DNA of 64,000 nucleotides from Streptomyces caniferus (GCF_009811555.1 NZ_BLIN01000005.1:3729501-3793500), one strand, 5' to 3'. Numbered from the stretch's first letter, positions 22,760 to 32,228 are shown. Made by a program: numbers and translations. Notes: generated by a model from the sequence alone, not told the origin.

Positions 22760-24859
22760 ATGGCTCTGGCGGACGTGGAAGTGGTCGTGGACATGGATGT
22801 GGAAGGCGCTTCGGACGCAAGCGAGGCGGTGCAGGTGCTCCGCCGGGTGTTCGGGTACGAGTCGTTCCGCGGCAGTCAGCAGGAGATCATCGAGCACGTC
22901 GTGGGCGGCGGGGACGCGGTCGTCCTGATGCCGACCGGTGGCGGAAAGTCGCTGTGCTACCAGATTCCCTCGCTGGTCAGGGGCGGTGTGGGGGTAGTCG
23001 TCTCGCCGCTGATCGCATTGATGCAGGACCAGGTCGATGCCCTGCGGGCGCTCGGGGTGCGGGCCGGATTCCTGAATTCGACCCAGGATCTGGAGGAGCG
23101 GCGGCTCGTCGAGGCCGAGTTCCTGTCCGGGGAGCTGGATCTGCTGTATCTGGCGCCCGAGCGGCTGCGGGTCGAGCAGACGCTGAACCTGCTGGACCGC
23201 GGAAAGATCTCGCTCTTCGCGATCGACGAGGCGCACTGCGTCGCGCAGTGGGGCCATGACTTCCGGCCGGACTATCTGGCGCTGTCGATGCTGCACGAGC
23301 GCTGGCCCGAGGTGCCGCGGATCGCGCTGACCGCCACCGCGACCGAGGCCACCCACAACGAGATCACCTCGCGGCTGCGGATGGCGGACGCCCGGCATTT
23401 CGTGGCGAGCTTCGACCGGCCCAACATCCAGTACCGGATCGCGGCGAAGAGCGAGCCGAAGAAGCAGCTGCTGGACCTGCTGCGCAACGAGCATGCGGGG
23501 GACGCGGGGATCGTCTACTGCCTGTCGCGCGCCTCGGTCGAGAAGACCGCGCAGTTCCTGGTGGAGAACGGCATCGCGGCAGTGCCGTATCACGCGGGGC
23601 TCGATGCGCGGACGCGTGCCGAGCACCAGTCCCGGTTCCTGCGTGAGGACGGGCTGATCGTGGTCGCCACGATCGCGTTCGGCATGGGCATCGACAAGCC
23701 CGATGTGCGGTTCGTGGCGCATCTGGATCTGCCGAAGTCGGTGGAGGGCTACTACCAGGAGACGGGGCGTGCGGGGCGCGACGGGCAGCCGTCGACGGCC
23801 TGGCTGGCGTACGGGCTACAGGATGTGGTGCAGCAGCGGAAGATGATCGACGGATCGGAGGGCGACGAGGCCCACCGTCGGCGGCTGTCGGCCCATCTCG
23901 ACGCGATGCTGGCGCTGTGCGAGACGGTGCAGTGCCGGCGGGTCCGGCTGCTGGCCTACTTCGGCCAGGAGAGCAGCGCCTGCGGCAACTGCGACACCTG
24001 CCTGGCCCCGCCGGAGACCTGGAACGGCACGGTCGCCGCGCAGAAGCTGTTGTCCACGGTCGTACGGCTGAAGCGTGAGCGCGGGCAGAAGTTCGGCGCG
24101 GGCCAGATCATCGACATCCTGACGGGGAAGAAAACCGCCAAGGTCATTCAGTTCGATCACGACGGGCTGAGCGTCTTCGGGGTCGGGGACGATCTCCGGG
24201 AGGCCGAATGGCGGGGAGTCGTGCGGCAGTTGCTGGCGCAGGGGCTGCTCGCCGTCGAGGGTGACTACGGCACGCTGGTGCTCACCGACGCGAGCGGCGA
24301 GGTGCTGGGCGGCCGGCGCGAGGTGCCGATGCGGCGGGAGCCGGAGAAGGCGGCGCGGGCGGCCAAGGCGAAGTCGAAGGGCAAGCGTGCGGCGCCGGCG
24401 GACCTGCCGGCAGAGGCACTGCCGGTCTTCGAGGCGCTGCGCGGCTGGCGGGGACGTACGGCCAAGGAGCAGGGCGTACCCGCGTATGTGATCTTCCACG
24501 ATGCCACGCTGCGGGAGATCGCCACCGCCCGGCCGACGACGACGGACGAGCTCGGCACGGTCAACGGGGTCGGCGAGAACAAGCTCGCGAAGTACGGATC
24601 GCAGCTCCTGGATGTGCTGGCGGGGCGCGAGACCGCCGGCGAGGAGGGCGACGGCGCGACGACCGAGACGGCGGGGGCGACAGCACGAGCCGCGGCCACG
24701 CCGGCGATCGAGGCAACAGGGGCGGCCGGGGCACCGGGGATGACCGGGGGCGCCGGGGCGTCCAGGCGGAGCGGTGCGGCAGTGAGTGCTGCTCCTGTGG
24801 CCCCTGAGCCCGAGGACGAGGAGGCGTTCCCGGAGCCGCCGGATGACATCGACTGGTGA
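22760..24859 (+). CDS. recQ: ATP-dependent DNA helicase RecQ
   Basis: This is a 3'-5' DNA helicase used in recombination and fork repair, 699 residues. Helicase motifs are in order: motif 0 [13 protein letters not shown], Walker [19 protein letters not shown] as [30 protein letters not shown], and [13 protein letters not shown]. The RecQ zinc region has the expected Cys set ([13 protein letters not shown]), followed by a winged RQC segment and an HRDC domain around 560-630 ([33 protein letters not shown]). A low-complexity Ala/Gly/Thr tail with an acidic end is added. The ATG at 22760 has TAGGCT six bases before it, a possible leaderless promoter, besides a weak AGGA. Confidence 0.97.
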   Translation: MALADVEVVVDMDVEGASDASEAVQVLRRVFGYESFRGSQQEIIEHVVGGGDAVVLMPTGGGKSLCYQIPSLVRGGVGVVVSPLIALMQDQVDALRALGVRAGFLNSTQDLEERRLVEAEFLSGELDLLYLAPERLRVEQTLNLLDRGKISLFAIDEAHCVAQWGHDFRPDYLALSMLHERWPEVPRIALTATATEATHNEITSRLRMADARHFVASFDRPNIQYRIAAKSEPKKQLLDLLRNEHAGDAGIVYCLSRASVEKTAQFLVENGIAAVPYHAGLDARTRAEHQSRFLREDGLIVVATIAFGMGIDKPDVRFVAHLDLPKSVEGYYQETGRAGRDGQPSTAWLAYGLQDVVQQRKMIDGSEGDEAHRRRLSAHLDAMLALCETVQCRRVRLLAYFGQESSACGNCDTCLAPPETWNGTVAAQKLLSTVVRLKRERGQKFGAGQIIDILTGKKTAKVIQFDHDGLSVFGVGDDLREAEWRGVVRQLLAQGLLAVEGDYGTLVLTDASGEVLGGRREVPMRREPEKAARAAKAKSKGKRAAPADLPAEALPVFEALRGWRGRTAKEQGVPAYVIFHDATLREIATARPTTTDELGTVNGVGENKLAKYGSQLLDVLAGRETAGEEGDGATTETAGATARAAATPAIEATGAAGAPGMTGGAGASRRSGAAVSAAPVAPEPEDEEAFPEPPDDIDW

Positions 24860-25040
24860 CAGCGCGGTCGGGCGGTCGCCGACGGGGCGGGAACCGCGTC
24901 GGTGGCCGTGCGGCCGGTGCACGCACACCGCTGGTGGGTCCGTCGGCCGGGCCCGGCGCGAGACCGGGCCGCGGGGCGGGTGAGCTGCCGGGGGGCATCC
25001 GGCCTCCGGCGGGCCGACCCGTCATGCCGCTCGGGGCGGG

Positions 25041-26318
25041 TCAGGAATCAGCGCGGTGGGCGTCGCGGGGAAGCCGGAGGATCGCGTGGGCGCCGCCGTC
25101 GGGGGCGTTGGTGAAGCGGAGGTCGATGCCCAGGACGGCGGACTGGCCGACGGCGATGGTCAGGCCCAGGCCGTGGCCCTTCCCCCGGCCCGGGGCGTCG
25201 GTGCGGAAGCGCTGCGGGCCGTGATGCAGCAGGTCTTCGGGGTATCCGGGGCCGTGGTCGCGCACCTCGATGGCCGGCGGGCCGCCGGGCGGGGCGTCGA
25301 CGGTGACGAGGACGGGGGGCCGGCCGTGCCGGTGTGCGTTGATGACGAGGTTGGCGACGATGCGGTCGAGGCGGCGGCGGTCGGTTTCGACCACCGCGTC
25401 GGCGGAGATCTCCACCACGGTGTCGAAGCCGGTGGCGCGTACGGAGCTTTCGACCAGCGTCCCGAGGTCATAGGCGGCGAGGTCGGCGTGCTCGGTGCCG
25501 GAGTCCAGCCGGGAGATCTCCAGCAGGTCCTCGATGAGGCCCCGTAGCGCCCGCAGCCGGTCGTTGATCATCTCCTTGGGGCGGCCCTCGGGGAGCAGCT
25601 CGGCCGAGGCGAGGATGCCGGTGAGCGGCGTACGGAGCTCGTGGGCGACATCGGCGGTGAAGCGCTGTTCGGCCCGGAGGCGGCTCTGCAGGGAGCCCGC
25701 CACCGAGTCCAGCGCCGCGGCCACCGCCGCCACCTCGTCCTGCCCCGTGGAGCCGCCGTCCGGCCCCTGATCCGCGCCGTTGCCGACCCGGGCGTCCAGG
25801 TCACCGGCGGTGATCCGGCGCGCGACCGCCGCCGTGGTGGCCAGTCGGCGGCTGATGCGATGGGCCAGGAACAGTCCGGCGAGGGCGACGACCGCGGCGG
25901 CGAGCACGGCCGAGCCGAGGATGGCGGTGTCGAGATTGTCGAGGGAGCGGCGGGTGTTGCCGTAGGGCGACCAGACGGCCATGACGTGGCCGTCGGCCGG
26001 CGCCGCCGCCCACATGACGGGGCGGCCCCGATACGTCCCCACCATGGTGCCGCGCCGGCCGGAGCGCGCCAACCGGCGCAGATCGGCGGGCAGTTGCGGC
26101 GGGTCGAGGAGGGAGTTGAGGCCCTCGCGCGAGGTGCCGTACTCGAAGAGGTCCAGGGCGGTGTCGAGGTTTGCCCGGGTCTCCTTGCGGACCTGGCCGA
26201 CGGTCTGGCGGGCCACCTCATCGCGGACGAGGGCGCCGAGGACGGCCGCGACCGCGCAGCTCACCGCCATCACGGTCAGCGCGATCTTCCAGCGGAGGGA
26301 GACCGCGGGGCGTTTCAC
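25041..26318 (-). CDS. Membrane sensor histidine kinase without adjacent response regulator
   Basis: This is a sensor kinase of 425 residues. There is an N-terminal transmembrane helix (LRWKIALTVMAVSCAVAAVLGAL), an extracellular domain of about 115 residues, a second helix (ILGSAVLAAAVVALAGLFLAH), a HAMP domain, HisKA with FTADVAHELRTPLTGIL, and HATPase_c (N box IVANLVINAHRHG, G1 RDHGPGYP, G2 GKGHGLGLTIA). The start is the GTG at 26318, overlapping the lipoprotein stop by four bases. No response regulator gene lies on either side, so the partner is elsewhere or lost. The coupled lipoprotein probably tunes the signal, as lipoproteins of Cse-type systems do. Confidence 0.92.
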   Translation of the reverse strand: MKRPAVSLRWKIALTVMAVSCAVAAVLGALVRDEVARQTVGQVRKETRANLDTALDLFEYGTSREGLNSLLDPPQLPADLRRLARSGRRGTMVGTYRGRPVMWAAAPADGHVMAVWSPYGNTRRSLDNLDTAILGSAVLAAAVVALAGLFLAHRISRRLATTAAVARRITAGDLDARVGNGADQGPDGGSTGQDEVAAVAAALDSVAGSLQSRLRAEQRFTADVAHELRTPLTGILASAELLPEGRPKEMINDRLRALRGLIEDLLEISRLDSGTEHADLAAYDLGTLVESSVRATGFDTVVEISADAVVETDRRRLDRIVANLVINAHRHGRPPVLVTVDAPPGGPPAIEVRDHGPGYPEDLLHHGPQRFRTDAPGRGKGHGLGLTIAVGQSAVLGIDLRFTNAPDGGAHAILRLPRDAHRADS

Positions 26319-27031
26319 GGGCTGCCGCCGCCGGGCTGCGGGGTCTGGGACGTACGGGCGTCGTCGAGGGTGAGGTTCCACAGGCCCATCGAATCGCCGT
26401 CCCAGAGATAGTCGATGACGCTGACGTAGCGCGGATCCTTGGTGGGCTCGCGGATGGCGAGGTGCCCGGCCGCCAGCTCGACACCGGCCAGCACACCGCG
26501 CAGTACGAGCACCCGGGTCACCACCGAGTCCCGGACGCTGTACACCCGCAGCTCGCTGTTGCGGGGATCGAGGTTGACGGCCATGAGCAGGTCCGGTTTG
26601 CCGTCGCCCGTGAGGTCGTGCAGCTCTGGGCGGCGCACGGCCTTCGGGGCGGGCGGCGTCTCCCCCTGCGCGGTGATGTCCGCGTCGAGGACGGCGAGCG
26701 GCTTCGCGTCGGCCATGGAGCCGCTGGGGATGCGCGGGACATGCGGTACGGGCACCAGGGCCGCCGGATTCTCGTCACGCCTGGGCGGGGCGGGCGAATA
26801 GTGCGGCCACAGCACCAGTGGCGCATCCACGTCCCGGGCGCGCCCCTCGCTCTGCAGCCCCTCCACGTCCGCGCATCCGGTCGCGAGGAGAGCGAGGGAG
26901 GTGAGGGCGGCGAGGCTGGAGAGGAGGGAGCGGACGCACGGAGCGGAGAAGGCAGAGGGACGGGAGCGGGCGGAGTGCATGAAGCGGGCCGGGAGAGGGG
27001 TCGGCGCCGTGCGGGGTCGCAGCCGTCGCAT
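26315..27031 (-). CDS. Lipoprotein coupled to the sensor kinase
   Basis: This is a secreted lipoprotein: a hydrophobic signal (LLSSLAALTSLALLATGC) with lipobox LATGC, so Cys is lipidated and the mature part is outside the membrane. The mature protein of about 185 residues contains an FG-GAP-like DLTGDGKPDLLMAVNLDPRN element and other beta strands, as in integrin-like or VCBS repeats. Start choice is uncertain: 27031 gives a long 50-residue leader, while the ATG at 26980 gives a normal signal peptide. Neither has a clear ribosome site. It overlaps the kinase gene (GTGA) and is likely a sensory accessory. Confidence 0.75.
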   Translation of the reverse strand: MRRLRPRTAPTPLPARFMHSARSRPSAFSAPCVRSLLSSLAALTSLALLATGCADVEGLQSEGRARDVDAPLVLWPHYSPAPPRRDENPAALVPVPHVPRIPSGSMADAKPLAVLDADITAQGETPPAPKAVRRPELHDLTGDGKPDLLMAVNLDPRNSELRVYSVRDSVVTRVLVLRGVLAGVELAAGHLAIREPTKDPRYVSVIDYLWDGDSMGLWNLTLDDARTSQTPQPGGGSP

Positions 27032-27463
27032 GCCGTCGCCACCGCCTTCGCGCCTTCGCGCCGTCGCGCGTATCCACCGGCGCACTTTCGCGCCTTCGCT
27101 CCTGTTCGCCCGCGCGCCTGTACGCCCTCTCGCCTCGCACCCCGGGCCGTGCTTCCGACAGTCCGATGGCCCCGTGGAACCGATCGCCCCTCGTGACCAC
27201 TCTGCGTAGAAAACTCCTCATAGGTGGACGTAATTCGACACAAATCTATCCAAGTCAGTCACGAACGGAATCTTTGAGTCGGCCATTCTGGCGGCTTTTG
27301 GGGCCTTCGCCCCCGCCGGGAGGGGGCTCCTTCACATGACCGCCCCCAGAGATCTCGGTGACTGTTACACAACGTACGGATTACCGTTAAGGACGCTCCG
27401 TAGCGTGCTCCTTAGTAACCACACCCCTACGGCGGCCCGAGCCGCCCACGACGAGGAGTACCC

Positions 27464-27754
27464 ATGCGGGCCCAGCACCGCTCCGTGATCCGTACCGCCA
27501 CCGTCGCGACCGGTGCGCTGGCCGTCCTGCTGCTTCCCGCAGGTGCCGCCTTCGCCGCCGACTCCACCGCGCCCACGGAGAGCCGGAAGTCGATCATGCT
27601 GCCCGACAACGGTCTGGCCGGGCTGGCCGAGAAGGCCGGTCACCTGCCCAAGGCCGGGGTGATAGGCGGTGCTGGTGCGCTGGGCGTGGCAGGTGCGGTG
27701 CTCGCCGTGCACCGCCGGCGCCACGGCAGCCGGGCACGCCGGGCCCAGGCCTGA
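27464..27754 (+). CDS. Small exported or membrane-anchored protein
   Basis: This is a protein of 96 residues with a signal peptide (VIRTATVATGALAVLLLPAGAAFA, cleavage likely after AFA), a short polar mature part, and a C-terminal hydrophobic stretch (VIGGAGALGVAGAVLAV) followed by an Arg-rich tail. That end resembles a sortase-type retention tail, but no LPxTG is present, so it is probably a membrane anchor. ACGAGGAG lies before the ATG. The region from about 27100 to 27463 upstream holds no gene but is AT-richer and probably contains its promoter. Confidence 0.72.
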   Translation: MRAQHRSVIRTATVATGALAVLLLPAGAAFAADSTAPTESRKSIMLPDNGLAGLAEKAGHLPKAGVIGGAGALGVAGAVLAVHRRRHGSRARRAQA

Positions 27755-27882
27755 GCGAGCCGCGACAGGGACGCCGGGCCTGATCGGCGACGCCCGGGGA
27801 CGCCAGGCCTGATCCGCGGCAAACCGGGACGCCAGACCTGAGCCCCGGCCTCGCGCCCAGCCGAGCTCGCTCCCCCGACCCG

Positions 27883-28719
27883 CTACTCCTCCCCCACCAA
27901 CCGCTGTACCTCCTCGTACCCCAGCACCTCGCCGCCCGCCCCGGCCGCGCCCGTGGACCCTTGCCGGCCCGTACGGATGGCGTCCGCCGCCGTGAGCGTG
28001 GCCTGCAGCGCCGTACGGAAGAGCAGCGAGCCGGTGCTGATGCGACGCACGCCGAGATCCGCCAGACGGCTGACGGTGTGCCGTCCGGGGGCGAAGAGGA
28101 TGTTCACCGGGGCGGGGATCTCGGCGACCAGAACCGACACGTCCTCGTCGGCGATGACACCCGGTACGAAGATGCCGTCCGCGCCCGCGGCCAGATAGGT
28201 CTCGGCGCGTTCGAGCGTCACCGACAGCGGTGGCGGGCTGTCCGCCAGCCAGTGGGTGTCGATGCGGGCATTGAGGAACAGGCCCGGCGCCCGTTCCTTC
28301 ACCGCCCTGAGCGATTCCGCCTGGCGCACCGGATCCTGCAGCCCCTCACCGCCGGGCAGCCCGTCCTCCAGGTTCAGCCCGGCGGCCCCCGCCTCCGCCA
28401 ACTCGGCGGCCAGGTCCCCCACTTGCCCGGCGTCGCCGCCGAACCCACCCTCCACGTCGATCGTGTACGGACAGGCCAGCCGGCCGTTGAGCCGCAGCGC
28501 CAGGGCCATCGTCGCGTCCCTGGCCTCGGCGAGCCCGCGTCCGTCCGGATAGCCATGGGCCGCGGCGACGCCCAGGCTCGTGGTGCCGACCGCCGCGTAT
28601 CCGGCCCCGGCGAGCGCGACAGCCGAGATGACGTCCCAGGCGTTGGGCAGCAGCAGCGGCTGGTCGGCATGGTGCAGCGCATGGAAGTGGAAGGTGGCGT
28701 ACTCCGGGGAGGTGCTCAT
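27883..28719 (-). CDS. Isocitrate lyase / PEP mutase family enzyme
   Basis: This is a TIM-barrel enzyme of 278 residues in the isocitrate-lyase/phosphoenolpyruvate-mutase superfamily, which cleaves or forms C-C or C-P bonds beside a carboxylate. The family pattern is clear: LLLPNAWDVISAVALAGAGYAAVGTTSLGVA, TIDVEGGFGG (metal Asp and Glu), AGLNLEDGLPGG, NARIDTHWL, and GVRRISTGSLLFRTAL. The KKCGH-like loop of true isocitrate lyase is absent, so it is closer to PEP-mutase or 2-methylisocitrate-lyase-like proteins. It is divergent from a winged-helix regulator, which probably controls it. Confidence 0.88.
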   Translation of the reverse strand: MSTSPEYATFHFHALHHADQPLLLPNAWDVISAVALAGAGYAAVGTTSLGVAAAHGYPDGRGLAEARDATMALALRLNGRLACPYTIDVEGGFGGDAGQVGDLAAELAEAGAAGLNLEDGLPGGEGLQDPVRQAESLRAVKERAPGLFLNARIDTHWLADSPPPLSVTLERAETYLAAGADGIFVPGVIADEDVSVLVAEIPAPVNILFAPGRHTVSRLADLGVRRISTGSLLFRTALQATLTAADAIRTGRQGSTGAAGAGGEVLGYEEVQRLVGEE

Positions 28720-28743
28720 ATGGGCACCGTAGGCCGGAGTCCC

Positions 28744-28759
28744 TTCGGTAGGCGCCGAA
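28744..28759. promoter_or_regulatory. Dyad TTCGG-N6-CCGAA in divergent promoter region
   Basis: TTCGG and CCGAA arms flank six bases midway between the divergent PEP-mutase-family gene and the winged-helix regulator. It is the right size and place for an ArsR-type operator serving both genes. Confidence 0.4.
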
Positions 28760-28782
28760 GACTCGCGGCGGACAATGGAGTC

Positions 28783-29502
28783 ATGACCACTCCGGCGTAC
28801 AGCTCCGAGCTCGCACGGCTGGCCGCACTGCTCGCGGACCGCACCCGGGCGGCCTTCTGCCTGGCCCTGCTCGACGGCCGGGCCTGGACGGCAGGCGAGC
28901 TGGCCGCGTATGCGCAGGTCGCCCCCTCGACGGCGAGCGAGCATCTGACCCGGCTCACCGACGGCGGGCTACTGGTGGAACGCCGCCAGGGCCGCCACCG
29001 TTACGTCCAGCTCGCCGGTCCGCGCGTCGCCGAGCTGCTGGAATCCCTGACCGCACATCTCGCCCCGCCGGCCGAGCCGCCCCGTGGGCTGCGCGCCGCG
29101 AGCGCCTCCGCCGCACTCGCACGGGGCCGCACCTGTTACGACCACCTGGCCGGCCGGCTCGGCGTGACGATCACCGACGCCATGACCGGACGGGGGCTGC
29201 TCGACCAGGACGGCGGGTTCGCCCTCACCGACACCGGGCGGAACTGGCTCACCGACGGCCTGGGGATCGAGCCGGCCACACTGCGCCCGGGGCGGCGGCC
29301 ACAGGCCCGCGCCTGCCTGGACTGGACCGAGCGCCGCACCCATCTCGCGGGCACGGCCGGCGCCCGGCTCTGCGACCGGCTGCTGGAGCGACGCTGGGTC
29401 CGCCGGATCGGCAGCGGCAGGGCCGTACGCCTCACCCCGGACGGAGCGACGGCGCTGCACGACCTGCTGGGGATCGATGGGGAGACGGCGGATCTGATGT
29501 GA
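28783..29502 (+). CDS. Winged-helix (ArsR-type) transcriptional regulator
   Basis: This is a regulator of 239 residues. The N-terminal winged helix spans about 8-75: LARLAALLADRTRAAFCLALLDGRAWTAGELAAYAQVAPSTASEHLTRLTDGGLLVERRQGRHRYVQLAGP. The C-terminal half is a second helical domain (RGRTCYDHLAGRLGVTITDAM, then ACLDWTERRTHLAGTAGARLCDRLL), typical of long ArsR proteins in actinomycetes. No metal-binding CxC is seen at the usual place, so it may sense an organic ligand or redox state. It is divergent from the PEP-mutase-family enzyme, the probable target. Confidence 0.88.
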   Translation: MTTPAYSSELARLAALLADRTRAAFCLALLDGRAWTAGELAAYAQVAPSTASEHLTRLTDGGLLVERRQGRHRYVQLAGPRVAELLESLTAHLAPPAEPPRGLRAASASAALARGRTCYDHLAGRLGVTITDAMTGRGLLDQDGGFALTDTGRNWLTDGLGIEPATLRPGRRPQARACLDWTERRTHLAGTAGARLCDRLLERRWVRRIGSGRAVRLTPDGATALHDLLGIDGETADLM

Positions 29503-29640
29503 GGGGGTGAGGGGGCGCGAGCGGGGGCCGGCCTCGGGCGAGCGGCTGACGTCCCAGCGCCGCTGCCGAAAGGTGCATGCACACGGGTGCCGCCCCTCAC
29601 GCCATCGGCCCCGAGCCCGACTCCCGACGAGCCCCGAGTC

Positions 29641-29670
29641 CCTGCCCCTGCCCCTGCCCCTGCCCCTGCC
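29641..29670 (+). repeat. CCTGCC hexamer, five tandem copies
   Basis: Five perfect CCTGCC units stand in the gap between the regulator gene and the next small gene. This is a slippage-prone simple repeat with no evident function. Confidence 0.75.
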
Positions 29671-29776
29671 CCTGGCGACTCCCGACGAGCCCAAGCCGCT
29701 GCCCCAGCCCCAAGCTTGGGCAGCCGGCCCTGAAATCCCGGTGCCGCGCCCGCCCCTCCCCCGTACCGTTACGAGC

Positions 29777-30166
29777 ATGATCGCGACACCGCGCCCGGAC
29801 GAGACCGCGCCCGCCACCCGCACCCTCTGGCGCCCCACCGGCCCCGAGGAGCTCGCCCTGGTCGAGGCGTCCGGCTGGCGCGCCTGGCCGCCGCGGCTGC
29901 CCGACCAGCCGATCTTCTATCCCGTGCTCAACGAGGACTACGCGATCCGCATGGCCCGCGACTGGAACGTGCCGGCCTCCGGGGTCGGCCATGTCACCCG
30001 CTTCGAGATCGAGGCGGACTTCGCCGAGCGCTATCCGGTGCGCCGGGCGGGCGGCGAGACGATCCTCGAACTGTGGGTTCCGGCAGAGGAGTTGGCGGAG
30101 TTCAACCGGCATATCGTCGGGCGCATCGAGCTCGTGCGCAGCTTCCACCCGCCGCAAGGATCATGA
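29777..30166 (+). CDS. Conserved protein (labelled ADP-ribosylation/crystallin J1 in relatives)
   Basis: This is a soluble protein of 129 residues conserved in actinomycetes; relatives carry the database label ADP-ribosylation/crystallin J1, which is not evidence of function. Notable segments are LWRPTGPEELALVEASGWRAWPPRLPDQPIFYPVLNEDYA and a C-terminal ELWVPAEELAEFNRHIVG. The TACCGT hexamer 7 bases before the ATG suggests a leaderless start. Its stop overlaps the ATG of the next (broken) gene by ATGA, so it used to be, or still is, the first gene of a pair. Confidence 0.75.
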   Translation: MIATPRPDETAPATRTLWRPTGPEELALVEASGWRAWPPRLPDQPIFYPVLNEDYAIRMARDWNVPASGVGHVTRFEIEADFAERYPVRRAGGETILELWVPAEELAEFNRHIVGRIELVRSFHPPQGS

Positions 30167-30459
30167 CGGCGCATCCAGCCGTCCCGCCCCGACGCCCCCT
30201 CCTGCTGACCTCGGCGCAGCGCACCAGCACGGCCACCCTGCTGGCCGAGGCCGCCGCCCGCCGTGGCCTGGAGACGGTGACGCCGACCGGGCCGGACACC
30301 CTGCGCACCCTGGCCGGGCGGGCGGTCCACTGGTACGGCGGGCCGCGTATCGCCGGACGGCGCCCTGGCCACCGCCACCCGCTACGCCGTCCACGGCCGC
30401 CTGGACCCCGCTCCACTGCACGACGACCCGTACGCGCCGGACGTCCGCCACGAGCGACC
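30163..30459 (+). pseudogene. Remnant of an ATP-grasp-like gene
   Basis: The first 60 codons look real: PLLLTSAQRTSTATLLAEAAARRGLETV and LAGRAVHWYGGPRIA resemble the N-terminus of actinomycete ATP-grasp proteins that usually follow the preceding gene family. At about 30356 the frame changes, and a plausible continuation (DGALATATRYAVHGRLDPAPLH) runs in the +1 frame. Roughly 200 residues of a normal ATP-grasp, including all nucleotide-binding motifs, are missing before the convergent membrane transferase. A frameshift plus internal deletion is the simplest account. The identity of the family is tentative. Confidence 0.5.
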
Positions 30460-30461
30460 GC

Positions 30462-31919
30462 CTACCCGCCCCCGCCGCACGCCCCCGGCCGCCCGTACAC
30501 CGTGATCCGGGCGCCCCGGACCTGTACGGTGCGGCAGATCTCGAACGCGGCGTGCAGAGTGGACCGCTTGGCGATCTCCTGGTCGTTGTCGTCGGCAGGC
30601 TGGCCGTCGGGGTCGCCGGCGACGATGATCCGGCGGGCGGTCAGCATCCGGTCGCGGATCGCATCGCCGGGCCGCTCGGTGCCGTAGAGGGTGTGGGAGG
30701 CCAACGGGCTCTCGGCCAGGGCGAGATCGCGCAGCCCGCGGAAGTCGCGGGGCAGGGTCGCCCGCCAGATCCGCCTCCGGGAGGGCATGAACAGCAGGCC
30801 GTCGCCCGGCTCGGCCACCTCGCGTACCGCGTGCGCGATCGCGGTGACGTCGTCGACCCGGCTGTCCGGGCTGCGCAGATGGACGTTGACGGGCAGCAGC
30901 ACCACCGGCACCAGCACGACCGTCACCGCCCACCGCAGCCGCTTGCCACGGGTCTGGCCCCCGTCACCGACCGGCCGCAGCAGCCGCGCCAGCGCCGCGC
31001 CGGCGAGCAGCGCGAACCCGACGACGTAGTAGAGGACGTAGCGGTCCACGTAGGCCGGTTCGACATGGGAGAGGAGCAGCAGGAGGAGCGTGGGCAGGAG
31101 CAGCAGGGGGATGCCGAGCGCGCGCAGCCCGATCGGGCCGCGGGAGCGGACCCGGACCCGGGCGCAGGCGATGCCGAGGACCGCGAGCACGGCGAAGGTC
31201 AGCAGTTGGACCGGGTCCGGCCACATGAGCCAGCTGATCTGCGCGGACTGCCGGGTGCTGAACACCGCGAGCGGGGCCAGCCCCGCGAGGGTGGTGAACG
31301 CGGAGAGCAGCCAGGCGCGGAACACCCGGCGGGGCAGGCGCGCGAGGACGACCGCGGCGCCGTGCGCGGGCAGTGCGAGCGACGCGAACTCGTGCAGCAG
31401 GCAGGCGAGCAGCATCAGCGCCGTATAGCCGAGCCACAGCTTCCTGCGCGGACGGGCGGCGGCCAGCACCAGCAGACAGCCGGCCCAGACGACCAGGGCA
31501 CAGACCGTCGCGTACGAGCGCCCCTCCTGCGCGTACTGCTGCACGACCGGGATCAGCGCGAAGGTGCAGCCCGCGAGCAGCCCCGCCCGCCGGCCGACCA
31601 GGCGCTCGCCGAGCAGCGCGACACCCGCCGCGGCGGCGGTCATCGCGGCCACGGACGGCAGCCGCAGGCCGACCGCATCGCCGAAGGCGCCGCCGAGGGT
31701 GACGTCGTAGACGCGGAACCAGAGGTGCATCAGCGCGTAGTAGAGACCGTGGACGACATCGACGTGCTGCAGCGTGGGCCACAGGTCGGCCAGGCTGCGG
31801 TGCGCCATGTCCCAGGTGACCGCCTCGTCCCGCCATATGGCGTCCTGCCGGCGGATTCCCCACGCCCCCAGGAACAGCATCAACCCCGCGGGCACCAGCA
31901 TCACCGCGCCCTGCGCCAC
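30462..31919 (-). CDS. GT39/GT-C-type membrane glycosyltransferase
   Basis: This is an integral membrane transferase of 485 residues with about 10-12 helices. The first extracytoplasmic loop begins DAIWRDEAVTWDMAHRSLADLW, with the acidic residue of the GT-C active site as DEA. It continues with HVDVVHGLYYALMHLWFRV, as in PMT/GT39-like mannosyl transferases that use polyprenyl-phosphate sugars. The C-terminal third is a soluble domain with a Rossmann-like pattern. The acceptor is unknown. It is monocistronic, and its 3' end faces the broken ATP-grasp-like gene. Confidence 0.85.
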   Translation of the reverse strand: MAQGAVMLVPAGLMLFLGAWGIRRQDAIWRDEAVTWDMAHRSLADLWPTLQHVDVVHGLYYALMHLWFRVYDVTLGGAFGDAVGLRLPSVAAMTAAAAGVALLGERLVGRRAGLLAGCTFALIPVVQQYAQEGRSYATVCALVVWAGCLLVLAAARPRRKLWLGYTALMLLACLLHEFASLALPAHGAAVVLARLPRRVFRAWLLSAFTTLAGLAPLAVFSTRQSAQISWLMWPDPVQLLTFAVLAVLGIACARVRVRSRGPIGLRALGIPLLLLPTLLLLLLSHVEPAYVDRYVLYYVVGFALLAGAALARLLRPVGDGGQTRGKRLRWAVTVVLVPVVLLPVNVHLRSPDSRVDDVTAIAHAVREVAEPGDGLLFMPSRRRIWRATLPRDFRGLRDLALAESPLASHTLYGTERPGDAIRDRMLTARRIIVAGDPDGQPADDNDQEIAKRSTLHAAFEICRTVQVRGARITVYGRPGACGGGG

Positions 31920-31999
31920 CCGGGCACCGCGGGTGGCTGCGGCGGGCGTGTACGTCTTCTGCGCTTGCGCTACGTCGATGACGGGCTCCGGTCACGCAC

Positions 32000-32031
32000 G
32001 GGACGGAGGGACGGAGGGACGGAGGGACGGA
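32000..32031. repeat. GGGACGGA octamer, four tandem copies
   Basis: Four perfect GGGACGGA units lie upstream of the membrane glycosyltransferase, in the roughly 300-base gap (31920-32228) between it and the carboxypeptidase. A loose pair of GACGATCACACA-like words follows. No gene is apparent in the gap. Confidence 0.75.
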
Positions 32032-32154
32032 CGAACGATCACACACGGGCGGGACGATCACACAGGGACGAACGTACTGCGCGGCCGGTGAAAGGCCCCG
32101 GGGCTTCGGTGCCCCGAAAGCTTCCGGGTTTCCGGGGTTCCGGAGGCCCCGGCA

Positions 32155-32176
32155 TCGCAGGCGGCGAAGCCTGCGA
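32155..32176. terminator. TCGCAGGC/GCCTGCGA hairpin
   Basis: Perfect 8-base arms (32155-32162 and 32169-32176) surround a six-base loop. It lies beyond the carboxypeptidase terminator and may be a second-stage terminator. Confidence 0.4.
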
Positions 32177-32188
32177 CCACCAACGGCC

Positions 32189-32221
32189 GAGGGGCCCCGG
32201 GCCGGCCGCCCGGAGCCCCTC
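32189..32221 (-). terminator. Terminator hairpin of the carboxypeptidase gene
   Basis: Fourteen-base arms (32189-32202 and 32208-32221) match at 13 positions around a five-base loop. It begins seven bases after the stop codon of the minus-strand carboxypeptidase gene. No U tract follows. Confidence 0.7.
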
Positions 32222-32228
32222 GCTCCGC

